DNA of 5,244 nucleotides from Bacillota bacterium (GCA_023417975.1 JAEZDX010000591.1:1-5244), one strand, 5' to 3'; positions 1 through 5,221 are shown, counted from the first letter of the stretch. Program-made: numbers and translations. Notes: generated by a model not told the origin, from the letters alone.

Positions 1-662
1 AACGCACCAACTAGAAATACTCCGGAAGTTACTATGATATTTTTTACTGACGAATATACTATAAAGCATATTATCAAAAATAAGATAGCTACAAAAATTA
101 TTCCTGAAACCATGGTATTGGGAAGTGCATTCTGTATGGCATCTATAATATATAAAGTGAGCAGCGCGCCGAAAGTTCCGATAGCTGCAACAACTTGGTT
201 ATCTGTTAAAGATGATATAAATACACCTATTGCAACAAAACAAGTTCCCATCAAGAAGAATCCCAAATAAGTTGATACTATTTCCGAAACCGGCATTTTG
301 CCAAATATGCTAAGTATCAGCGGAAATAAAACAGTGCTTAATAAGGTTATTCCAAACAATGCTACAGCTGCCAAGTATTTTCCTACAACTATAGAAGCTA
401 TACTTTGAGGACTGGTAAATAATAATTGGTCCGTCTTAGTCTTAGTTTCTTCTGCCAAAGTTCTCATTGTTAATACCGGTGTTAAAACTAAGAATACGAA
501 CAATACCCAACCGGATAAAACCTGATTGAAATAGGGACTTCTGGACAAAGCATTTGCCACTGCGAATACTATGCCTGATACAAATAAAAATATTCCCATA
601 AATATGTAGGCTGTTGCAGAGAAAAAATAAGATTTTAGTTCTTTACTTAGTATTGTCAGCAT
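1..662 (-). CDS. ABC-2 type transporter permease, GldF-like (C-terminus cut by window edge)
   Basis: Membrane permease subunit of an ABC exporter, paired with the ATPase encoded immediately upstream. I translated 220 residues from the ATG at 662 before the window ends. Hydrophobic segments lie near residues 17-37, 49-65, 93-119, 131-151, 157-175 and 185-205. Between the second and third is the conserved cytoplasmic segment LTMRTLAEE...KTDQLLFTSP (about 64-85), the hallmark of the GldF/NosY-like ABC-2 group (MR-EE followed by LL-S/T-P). The start is supported by an AAGGGGGA ribosome binding site at 671-678, eight bases from the ATG. The ORF begins inside the end of the ATPase gene (20-base overlap, 643-662), which implies translational coupling. 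GldF proteins are about 240 residues, so only a short tail is probably missing. In related Firmicutes this pair is often followed by a GldG-like auxiliary protein and a DUF4340 protein, which would lie beyond position 1. The substrate cannot be inferred. Confidence 0.93.
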   Translation of the reverse strand, partial: MLTILSKELKSYFFSATAYIFMGIFLFVSGIVFAVANALSRSPYFNQVLSGWVLFVFLVLTPVLTMRTLAEETKTKTDQLLFTSPQSIASIVVGKYLAAVALFGITLLSTVLFPLILSIFGKMPVSEIVSTYLGFFLMGTCFVAIGVFISSLTDNQVVAAIGTFGALLTLYIIDAIQNALPNTMVSGIIFVAILFLIICFIVYSSVKNIIVTSGVFLVGA

Positions 663-1611
663 TTATGGCTTCCCCCTTTTCTCCTGTGGTAACCTGTAAG
701 AATATGTCTTCAAGACTTAAATCCATACTCTTAATCATTAAAAGTGAATATGACTTAGCAACCATTTTTTTGAATATTTTCTCTCTTATGTCAACATCGT
801 CCTTAGCTTCAACAATTAAGTCAACAGTATCCTCTTCATAGGAACCTTGCTCTATGACAACCTTAACTTCCGGAATTTCTCTCAAAGCTTCAGCAGCCTC
901 TTTCTTAGGAGCTTTAACTCTTATCACCTGCTTATTTCCATAGCTCAATTTCTTTGAAAGTTCCTCAGGTGTACCTGAAGCTACTATCTTGCCTTTATTA
1001 ATAATTACTACTCTATCACATACAGCACTCACTTCCGTAAGTATATGTGAACTTAAAATGATCGTGCGATCCTTACCGATATCTTTAATTAAATTTCTTA
1101 TTTCAATTATTTCTTTTGGGTCCAGTCCTACAGTAGGTTCATCTAAAATCAATATTTCCGGATCACCTATTAATGCTTGTGCCAAACCTACTCTCTGCTT
1201 ATAACCTTTTGAAAGATTTCTAATGAGCCTTCCTTGAACATGTTTTATTTTTACCAAATTCATTATTCTCTCTAAGCTTGGCTCAATTGTGTCTCCTTTT
1301 ACCTTTTTTAGCTTTGAAACAAATTTCAAATACTCATAAACAGTCATTTCCATATACAAAGGCGGAATTTCCGGCAAATAGCCTATCTTTTTCTTAACGA
1401 TTTCAGGCTGCTCAAGAATATCCATTCCATCAACTTTTACCGTGCCCTTTGTTGCAGATAAATAGCCTGTAAGTATGTTCATTGTAGTTGATTTTCCAGC
1501 TCCGTTAGGTCCCAAGAATCCAAGTATTTCACCTTTATTAATAGTCAGATTCAAGTTATCCAAAGCGAGATGGTCACCAAATCTTTTTGTTACATTTTCG
1601 ATTTGTATCAC
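643..1611 (-). CDS. ABC transporter ATP-binding protein, GldA/CcmA-like
   Basis: Cytoplasmic ATPase that powers the adjoining ABC-2 permease. With the start used here it has 322 residues: Walker A GPNGAGKST at 34-42, a YLPE Q-loop region at 78-81 with Glu in place of the usual Gln, signature LSKGY at 133-137, Walker B LILDEP at 154-159, D-loop GLD at 162-164 and switch His at 189. The Glu Q-loop and the LSKGY signature are typical of the GldA-like subfamily, so they do not indicate a defect. Residues from about 225 form the C-terminal extension common in drug and antibiotic exporter ATPases. I chose the GTG at 1611 because AGAGGTGAT (1618-1626) sits six bases upstream and the ABC fold begins at once (IQIENVTKRFG). 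A TTG at 1632 would add seven residues but would place that ribosome binding site inside the gene. The stop overlaps the permease start. Confidence 0.96.
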   Translation of the reverse strand: MIQIENVTKRFGDHLALDNLNLTINKGEILGFLGPNGAGKSTTMNILTGYLSATKGTVKVDGMDILEQPEIVKKKIGYLPEIPPLYMEMTVYEYLKFVSKLKKVKGDTIEPSLERIMNLVKIKHVQGRLIRNLSKGYKQRVGLAQALIGDPEILILDEPTVGLDPKEIIEIRNLIKDIGKDRTIILSSHILTEVSAVCDRVVIINKGKIVASGTPEELSKKLSYGNKQVIRVKAPKKEAAEALREIPEVKVVIEQGSYEEDTVDLIVEAKDDVDIREKIFKKMVAKSYSLLMIKSMDLSLEDIFLQVTTGEKGEAINADNTK

Positions 1612-1730
1612 TTTTTCATCACCTCTATGCAAATATTTCGTAACCTAAATAATACCACATTAATAATATAGGCTGTATGTGTCATCTGTTGGTCAAATTT
1701 GTTAACAATGTATGAACAGGCTTGCTCCAT
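1608..1730 (-). CDS. Candidate 40-aa leader ORF overlapping the ATPase start
   Basis: I read an open frame MEQACSYIVNKF... ending ...ICIEVMKK. The ATG at 1730 is preceded by TTGAGGAA, whose GAGG core is about nine bases away, a good ribosome binding site. The TGA stop (1608-1610) overlaps the GTG start of the ABC ATPase in the arrangement GTGA, the usual four-base overlap of coupled genes. A longer form from the ATG at 1754 (48 residues) has a poorly placed binding site. The C-terminal half (TAYIINVVLFRLRNICIEVMKK) is hydrophobic and basic, but there is no clear signal peptide and no family I recognise. An ORF this short can arise by chance in a leader, so this is a candidate only. If it is translated, it would couple ribosome flow to ATPase synthesis. 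Confidence 0.3.
   Translation of the reverse strand: MEQACSYIVNKFDQQMTHTAYIINVVLFRLRNICIEVMKK
1618..1626 (-). promoter_or_regulatory. Ribosome binding site deciding the GTG start of the ABC ATPase
   Basis: AGAGGTGAT on the minus strand lies six bases before the GTG at 1611. It favours that start over the in-frame TTG at 1632, which has no comparable site. Confidence 0.75.
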
Positions 1731-1765
1731 ATTAGTATTCCTCAAAATCACCATGCTGAAAAATT

Positions 1766-1771
1766 GTTATA
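1766..1771 (-). promoter_or_regulatory. Possible -10 element for the ABC exporter operon
   Basis: TATAAC (5 of 6 matches to TATAAT) lies just after the upstream gene's terminator and would start transcription about 30 bases before the candidate leader ORF. Seventeen bases upstream there is only a T-rich -35 region (TTTTTA). A rival is an extended -10 (TGGTATTAT) nearer the ATPase, around 1643-1651, which would exclude the leader ORF from the transcript. Neither is strong. Confidence 0.25.
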
Positions 1772-1790
1772 CTCCAAAATATGTGTAATA

Positions 1791-1850
1791 AAAATATACT
1801 GCTGTACAATAAGGTAAGGGGGATTACCTTATTAATACAGCAGTACATTT
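1791..1850 (-). terminator. Long hairpin terminator after the small membrane-protein gene
   Basis: The outer arms TACTGCTGTA (1797-1806) and TACAGCAGTA (1836-1845) pair over 10 bp. The inner arms AATAAGGTAA (1808-1817) and TTACCTTATT (1824-1833) pair over a further 10 bp, separated only by a 1-versus-2 base bulge, around a six-base loop that is C-rich on the minus-strand RNA. Four more A/T pairs lie outside one mismatch. On the minus strand the stem runs into TATTTTTATTA, so it is oriented to stop transcription of the gene ending at 1869. The stem is unusually long for an intrinsic terminator. The plus strand has no convincing U-tract and no convergent gene. Confidence 0.78.
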
Positions 1851-1868
1851 ATATTTTGAAGTATACTA

Positions 1869-2189
1869 TTATCTGATTTCTGAATGAACTTCCTCATATT
1901 CTACATCTATTACGTTCTTATTTTCTAAATTAAAGCTATTAAAAATATCTTTTATTTCATCATCTTCTGAAATTTCCTTATGCTGAACCTTACTTTCAAA
2001 CTTTTTACTATATGCTTTGGTAGTTAACTTAATTTTTCTCCAAGCCTTATAGCCAAACCAGAGAACAAGGCCTGCCGGTATTACATAAATCAACGCACGG
2101 AATAAGAAATTAAAAGCAATAATAAAAATTGCCATAAAAGCAAACTGCTTAAATATGTTCTTCATTCTCAAAGTTTCTATGTTAACCAT
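1869..2189 (-). CDS. Small two-helix membrane protein of unknown function
   Basis: A 106-residue protein that I do not recognise. Two adjacent hydrophobic stretches (about 16-30 and 32-47, broken by Arg31 and followed by Pro38) suggest a short helical hairpin or one bent membrane segment. A strongly basic linker follows (WRKIKLTTKAYSKK, about 50-63), which should sit in the cytoplasm by the positive-inside rule. The tail (about 70-106) is acidic and polar, rich in Glu and Asp, probably cytoplasmic and partly disordered. The start at 2189 has GGAG only four bases upstream, rather close. The ATG at 2165 (MKNIFKQF) is an alternative without a good binding site. The gene stands alone, with its own extended -10 promoter upstream and a hairpin terminator downstream. 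The CDS is probable from its protein-like composition and framing signals; the function is unknown. Confidence 0.72.
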   Translation of the reverse strand: MVNIETLRMKNIFKQFAFMAIFIIAFNFLFRALIYVIPAGLVLWFGYKAWRKIKLTTKAYSKKFESKVQHKEISEDDEIKDIFNSFNLENKNVIDVEYEEVHSEIR

Positions 2190-2250
2190 CCCTCTCCATA
2201 TTTATGAACATAAAAAATTATTTAGTGACTTTGAATAACTTTGTATATAT

Positions 2251-2259
2251 ATTATATCA
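2251..2259 (-). promoter_or_regulatory. Extended -10 promoter for the small membrane-protein gene
   Basis: TGATATAAT on the minus strand is a perfect -10 (TATAAT, 2251-2256) preceded by the extended TG motif. The -35 region is weak, as expected for extended -10 promoters. Transcription would begin near 2244 and give a leader of about 55 bases. Confidence 0.5.
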
Positions 2260-2264
2260 AATAG

Positions 2265-2290
2265 AATGTTATATAGTATTAAATAACATT
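2265..2290. repeat. 8-bp inverted repeat over the -35 region of the small-gene promoter
   Basis: AATGTTAT (2265-2272) and ATAACATT (2283-2290) are perfect inverted copies separated by 10 bases. They lie directly upstream of the extended -10 element, where a repressor or activator would bind. The area is nearly all A and T, so chance is a real alternative. Confidence 0.3.
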
Positions 2291-2346
2291 TAAAAAAGTA
2301 TTAATAATTAATGAACTGATTTATTATTTTATTTGTTTTCTTCCAG

Positions 2347-2380
2347 AAAAAAAAGACTGCACATTTAATATTATGCAGCC
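2347..2380 (-). terminator. Rho-independent terminator after trmB
   Basis: On the minus strand GGCTGCA (2374-2380) pairs with TGCAGTC (2355-2361) over 7 bp, including one G-U pair, with a 12-base A/T-rich loop. Eight T residues follow at once (2347-2354). It begins 15 bases after the trmB stop and closes the three-gene operon. Confidence 0.88.
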
Positions 2381-2394
2381 CTCTACCTTATATA

Positions 2395-3033
2395 TTAGCC
2401 TTCAAAAACAGCTGTTAAGAACATTATTTTCATACCCATTGTACTAAATTTTGCTTCATATTCAGTAACCACATTTTCCTGAAAATCACTGCTATGCAAA
2501 TCATAAGTTAGGTATTTTATTGTAAATCCGCTTTCTTTTAGATATTCAAAGGAATCTTCAAATAGACCTTTATCATCAGTTTTAAACCATATTTCAGATC
2601 CTTTCTTAATAAATCCCTTATAAATATCCAAAAACCTGCTGTGAGTAAGCCTCCTCTTATTATGTCTAAGCTTTGGCCACGGATTACAGAAGTTAATATA
2701 TATCCTGTCCACTTCATCCTTTTCAAATACCTCACCAATCATTGCTATATTCAATGGAATAAGCCTTACATTACTGAGTTCCTCTTCTTCCACTTTCCTT
2801 AGAGCATATATAAGAACCTCATCCTTTAAATCAACACCTATATAATTTATTTCACAATTCAACTTTGCTCTGTCAGAAATAAATTTTCCTCTTCCACATC
2901 CAAGCTCCAAATGCAAAGGGTTATTTTTCCCGAACTCCTCATTCCAATGTCCTTTTAGTTCCTTAGGCTCAGTTACAATGTACTGACTGGCCTCCATTTC
3001 CGGCCTTGCCCACCACTTTTTCCTCAATCTCAT
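2395..3033 (-). CDS. trmB: tRNA (guanine-N7-)-methyltransferase TrmB
   Basis: Uses S-adenosylmethionine to methylate N7 of guanine 46 in the variable loop of tRNAs; cytoplasmic. At 212 residues it matches the Firmicute family (about 213). Visible motifs are the N-terminal RLRKKWWARPEME (2-14), SAM-binding loop ELGCGRGK (43-50), acidic residue Asp69 after the second strand (YIGVDLK), NFCNPWPKLRHNKRRLT (114-130) with its basic tRNA-contacting stretch, KTDD (151-154) and TEYEAKF (190-196). The textbook DPWPK motif is NPWPK here, a variant I recall from clostridial TrmB proteins, so it is not taken as loss of function. The ATG at 3033 has GGAGG nine bases upstream. It is the last gene of the operon, 39 bases after the protease gene, with its own good binding site and a strong terminator behind it. 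Its link to the two membrane proteins upstream looks positional only. Confidence 0.97.
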   Translation of the reverse strand: MRLRKKWWARPEMEASQYIVTEPKELKGHWNEEFGKNNPLHLELGCGRGKFISDRAKLNCEINYIGVDLKDEVLIYALRKVEEEELSNVRLIPLNIAMIGEVFEKDEVDRIYINFCNPWPKLRHNKRRLTHSRFLDIYKGFIKKGSEIWFKTDDKGLFEDSFEYLKESGFTIKYLTYDLHSSDFQENVVTEYEAKFSTMGMKIMFLTAVFEG

Positions 3034-3072
3034 ATAAGTTATCCTCCGTAAGTCACTATTGTTTATTGCAAT

Positions 3073-3726
3073 TTAGATATAAATTATACTGCCAAAAACC
3101 TTATATAAAGTTTTAAAAATCCAGTTTGATGGAACCCCTACCAAATAACTTGATATAGGTGTGGCTATAAAAAGAATCATAATAACTATTTGAAAATTTC
3201 CTATTTTATAGTTTAACTTATTAAATGTAGAAGGAAAAATATCAGAAAGTATATGATATCCGTCAAATCCCGGAATAGGAATTAAGTTTAAAACAAACAG
3301 AATAACGTTATAATAAACTATATTAATTAGAATCTCGCTTATAACTGATAAAACTGAACTGGATATTATCTGATAAGAAAAAAACTTACTATATATCAGA
3401 AATATTGGCATAAATATTACAGCGATTATAAGATTAGCTAAAGGTCCTGCAAAAGAAACCTTCATATCATCCTTATAATAATTTTTATATGCAGATGGAT
3501 TGGTTTGCACAGGTTTAGCCCATCCGAATCTAGCCACTAGAAACATTATGAATCCTAAAATATCTATATGAGCCATAGGATTTAACGTAATTCTTCCTTG
3601 AAATCTTGGAGTTCTATCTCCGAGCCTATCTGCAACTATAGCATGAGCAAATTCATGAAAAGTGAATGCTATTAGAATAGCAGGAATAGATAATAATATT
3701 TGCAGCAAATCTATATTTCCAAACAA
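3073..3726 (-). CDS. Site-2 protease family intramembrane zinc metalloprotease (peptidase M50)
   Basis: A 217-residue polytopic membrane protein of the short, PDZ-less M50 group (YwhC-like). These enzymes cut transmembrane segments of their substrates inside the bilayer. The zinc motif HEFAH lies at 24-28 in the first hydrophobic segment (ligands His24 and His28, catalytic Glu25). The third ligand is Asp155 in NLIPIPGFDG (147-156). The conserved FAGPLANL (92-99) starts the central helix, and further hydrophobic segments lie near 60-67, 98-115, 124-148 and 178-198. All catalytic residues are present, so it should be active. It starts with TTG at 3726: AAGGAGG lies seven bases upstream, and an in-frame stop just before rules out a longer form. 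That binding site overlaps the TAA of the upstream gene, which ends 12 bases earlier, so the two are probably made together. The substrate is unknown; the anchored propeller protein encoded upstream is a possible partner. Confidence 0.95.
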   Translation of the reverse strand: MFGNIDLLQILLSIPAILIAFTFHEFAHAIVADRLGDRTPRFQGRITLNPMAHIDILGFIMFLVARFGWAKPVQTNPSAYKNYYKDDMKVSFAGPLANLIIAVIFMPIFLIYSKFFSYQIISSSVLSVISEILINIVYYNVILFVLNLIPIPGFDGYHILSDIFPSTFNKLNYKIGNFQIVIMILFIATPISSYLVGVPSNWIFKTLYKVFGSIIYI

Positions 3727-3729
3727 ATG

Positions 3730-3741
3730 TATTCCTCCTTA
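3730..3741 (-). promoter_or_regulatory. Ribosome binding site deciding the TTG start of the M50 protease
   Basis: On the minus strand AATAAGGAGG leads to the TTG at 3726. The site shares bases with the TAA stop of the preceding gene, so ribosomes finishing that gene are positioned to start the protease. It is a strong site compensating for a weak start codon. Confidence 0.7.
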
Positions 3742-4767
3742 TTTTTTATTTTTTTCATCAAACATAATTCTATTTACTATATCATCCTTCAAAGTTATTA
3801 TACCATTATCAAAGACTCCCATAAGTTTGCCTTCATAGTTAATTGTATCATTATCCTTAACATTTATAAACTTTCCTTGCAATAAATCATTAATATATAC
3901 ATTTCCGCTGTTACTTATAAAGAGCTGTGAAACATCAACCGTCTGCTTCAATTCAATAGGGTGCCAGGTGTCATTACTTTTATTCATATCTTTGAAATAA
4001 ATTTCAGACACTTCATTTTTATTTGTATCTGCTACATATACATTTCCCTGAAAATCAACTGCTAAAAGCTTTGAAGCAGCGCTTTTCAATTCAAAAACCT
4101 TCTTATTTGCACTGTTAATATATTTACTTGAGGCTTTATCTTTATATATAACTGATTTATCCTTACCTCCATATTTAAAGTCGTCAACTTTGCCAATATT
4201 CAAAGCTACCTTTGTGATTTCATCACCTATATAATATAAATCGTACTTTCCATTACTCTGTAGTATGGATACAATAATATCATTTGTTCCGGCACATTCT
4301 ATAGAACCAACTTTAATACTTTTACCAATACTGCTCAAATCTCTCAATAATTCCTGTTTCCCGGATTGAGCATCATATAACATAATTTTAAGAGTACTTG
4401 CACCGTTTATAACTCCCTGCTCGGCAATTATTAGCTGAGCACTGCTTTCCTTCCATCTATAAAGGTTAAGTGTTTGTCCTCCATCAAATGTAACTTTTCT
4501 TCTTAATCCGGTTTCATTATCAACAATATATAGTGTACTATCTTTATAATATGAACAGTATTTACCGTCAAAGGATACATCAATACTATCTATATTGTCG
4601 GGCATCCGTATGCCTGCTTTATTATCCTCCTTATTTCCATTGTCTTGAGCAGATGCATTAAAGACTGTAAATGACTTGAGCATAAAATTATTTAAATAAA
4701 TCAGCACTCCAAGCTGGAACACAACCGCTATAATAGCAAAAATAGCTATCCTTTTCCATACTTTCAT
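3739..4767 (-). CDS. Membrane-anchored extracytoplasmic beta-propeller-like protein, function unknown
   Basis: A 342-residue protein. Residues 1-6 are basic (MKVWKR) and 7-26 form one hydrophobic segment with no lipobox and no clear signal-peptidase site, so it is probably an N-terminally anchored protein facing outwards. A polar linker (about 40-55) leads into a region rich in beta strands with repeated Ser/Asn-x-Gly turns followed by aromatic strands: SIDVSFDGKYCSYYKDSTLYIVDNETG (61-87, TolB/PD40-like), TLKIMLYDAQSGKQELL (125-141), LLAVDFQGNVYVADTNKNEVSEIYF (234-258, NHL/SMP-like) and LFISNSGNVYINDLLQGKFINVK (282-304). This pattern suggests a six- or seven-bladed propeller of the protein-sensing or scaffolding type. 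I see no catalytic motif. The ATG at 4767 has GGAGG five bases upstream. It leads the operon with the site-2 protease and trmB. The fold is an inference from repeat pattern alone. Confidence 0.88.
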   Translation of the reverse strand: MKVWKRIAIFAIIAVVFQLGVLIYLNNFMLKSFTVFNASAQDNGNKEDNKAGIRMPDNIDSIDVSFDGKYCSYYKDSTLYIVDNETGLRRKVTFDGGQTLNLYRWKESSAQLIIAEQGVINGASTLKIMLYDAQSGKQELLRDLSSIGKSIKVGSIECAGTNDIIVSILQSNGKYDLYYIGDEITKVALNIGKVDDFKYGGKDKSVIYKDKASSKYINSANKKVFELKSAASKLLAVDFQGNVYVADTNKNEVSEIYFKDMNKSNDTWHPIELKQTVDVSQLFISNSGNVYINDLLQGKFINVKDNDTINYEGKLMGVFDNGIITLKDDIVNRIMFDEKNKK

Positions 4768-4801
4768 GATTACCTCCCATGAAATAAGTTTCTAAATCCC
4801 A

Positions 4802-4817
4802 ATTATATATTATTATA
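4802..4817 (-). promoter_or_regulatory. Possible -10 elements just upstream of the propeller-protease-trmB operon
   Basis: TATAAT occurs twice on the minus strand (4812-4817 and 4802-4807), 10 bases apart, within 50 bases of the ATG at 4767. No good -35 lies at the right distance and neither has the TG extension. In A/T-rich DNA these are weak candidates. Confidence 0.22.
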
Positions 4818-4859
4818 TAAAAGTTTACATAGCAATAAGCAAAACATAGAAAACTTGAC

Positions 4860-4892
4860 AAAAAAACAAGAGAACAGTAATTATTACTGTTC
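4860..4892 (-). terminator. Palindromic hairpin with U-tract in the leader (terminator or attenuator)
   Basis: GAACAGTAAT (4872-4881) and ATTACTGTTC (4883-4892) are perfect inverted arms around a single central base. As RNA they would give an 8-bp stem with a 5-base loop. On the minus strand a T-rich run follows, ending in seven T (4860-4866), which gives terminator polarity. The stem has few G-C pairs, so termination may be partial. It lies between a candidate promoter at 4956-4983 and the operon start, which would make it an attenuator or the end of a short transcript. A symmetric 21-bp palindrome is also what a dimeric repressor would bind, and the sequence alone does not decide. Confidence 0.5.
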
Positions 4893-4922
4893 CAAAATAA
4901 ATATATTGAAATGAACATGGAC

Positions 4923-4947
4923 TGTTAAAAGATTGTTAATTGTTTAA
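4923..4947 (-). repeat. TTAACA direct repeats with 11-bp period
   Basis: On the minus strand TTAACA occurs at 4934-4939 and 4923-4928, exactly 11 bases apart, with a partial copy TTAAAC at 4942-4947. TTAACA-like hexamers at 11-bp spacing are the known form of PhoP boxes in Bacillus. Here they lie just downstream of a candidate -10, which would suggest repression. The local A/T richness makes chance possible. Confidence 0.3.
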
Positions 4948-4955
4948 CATATATA

Positions 4956-4983
4956 ATTTTATCATGTTTTTTGAAAATTACAA
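4956..4983 (-). promoter_or_regulatory. Candidate sigma-A promoter in the operon leader
   Basis: On the minus strand TTGTAA (4978-4983) is followed after 16 bases by TAAAAT (4956-4961), preceded by the TG extension (TGATAAAAT). It lies immediately after the small ORF ending at 4991 and would start transcription near 4949, about 180 bases before the propeller gene. This is the best-formed promoter for the operon. Confidence 0.5.
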
Positions 4984-4990
4984 GAACTTT

Positions 4991-5119
4991 TTATAAATCC
5001 ATTTTCTTTATTGCGGCAGGAAGCTTTTTGCATTCATGAATCATCAATCTGTATGCACATACACATGCTCCGGTAATTAAACTTGCTGTGAAAATGATAA
5101 TGCATGTAATTCCGAACAT
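4991..5119 (-). CDS. Small membrane peptide (42 aa), unknown function
   Basis: I translated MFGITCIIIFTASLITGACV... ending ...AAIKKMDL from the ATG at 5119 to the TAA at 4991. GAGGTGG (5129-5135) lies nine bases upstream as a good ribosome binding site. Residues 4-24 form one hydrophobic membrane-spanning segment, and the remainder (about 24-42) is basic and probably cytoplasmic. There are four cysteines (6, 19, 21, 30), many for so short a protein. The ORF is less A/T-rich than the DNA on both sides and is framed by promoters upstream and downstream, which supports real coding. An ATG at 5127 opens only a 16-codon frame. I know no family for it. It may be transcribed with the operon downstream, since no strong terminator follows directly. 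Confidence 0.55.
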   Translation of the reverse strand: MFGITCIIIFTASLITGACVCAYRLMIHECKKLPAAIKKMDL

Positions 5120-5142
5120 AAATTCATGCCACCTCAATTCGC

Positions 5143-5156
5143 TTAAAACGTTTTCA
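5143..5156. promoter_or_regulatory. cre-like / LacI-family operator candidate
   Basis: On the minus strand TGAAAACGTTTTAA contains the perfect 10-bp palindrome AAAACGTTTT and differs from the CcpA catabolite-responsive element consensus (TGWNANCGNTNWCA) at one fixed position. It sits right after a TATAAT (5161-5166), over the expected transcription start, where a bound repressor would block initiation. Carbon catabolite control of the small peptide gene is an inference. Confidence 0.45.
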
Positions 5157-5192
5157 TTAAATTATATTATTTTCCTAGTTTATTTTTAGTTT

Positions 5193-5221
5193 ATTATATG
5201 CTTTAATTATTTATATGTTGA
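5193..5221 (-). promoter_or_regulatory. Candidate promoter for the small membrane peptide gene
   Basis: On the minus strand TCAACA (5216-5221, four of six matches to the -35 consensus) is followed after 17 bases by a perfect TATAAT (5193-5198). A second TATAAT at 5161-5166 lies closer to the cre-like site but lacks a recognisable -35. Either would transcribe the ORF at 4991-5119. Confidence 0.42.

Noticed and set aside
34..270. Plus-strand ORF of 78 codons
   Set aside because: It lies antisense within the ABC-2 permease, whose minus-strand frame is continuous and carries the family motif. It has no ribosome binding site and its translation is not protein-like.
989..1204. Plus-strand ORF of 71 codons
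   Set aside because: Antisense to the ABC ATPase across its Walker B and signature region; a coding shadow.
1699..1708. Perfect palindrome TTGTTAACAA upstream of the ABC ATPase
   Set aside because: Ten symmetric A/T-rich bases with no second copy nearby and no fixed relation to a promoter; too likely by chance to call an operator.
2190..2346. A/T-rich gap examined as a possible replication origin or attachment site
   Set aside because: No DnaA-box cluster, direct repeat pair or integrase neighbour; promoter, inverted repeat and terminator explain it.
2538..2738. Minus-strand ORF of 66 codons in another frame inside trmB
   Set aside because: It is entirely inside the well-supported trmB frame and has no ribosome binding site.
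3700..3885. Plus-strand ORF of 61 codons across the junction of the protease and propeller genes
   Set aside because: Antisense to two well-supported genes, with low-complexity Ile/Tyr composition from A/T-rich DNA.
4688..4918. Minus-strand ORF of 76 codons rich in Phe, Tyr and Cys
   Set aside because: It overlaps the start of the propeller gene in another frame, translates the A/T-rich leader hairpin region, and lacks a ribosome binding site.
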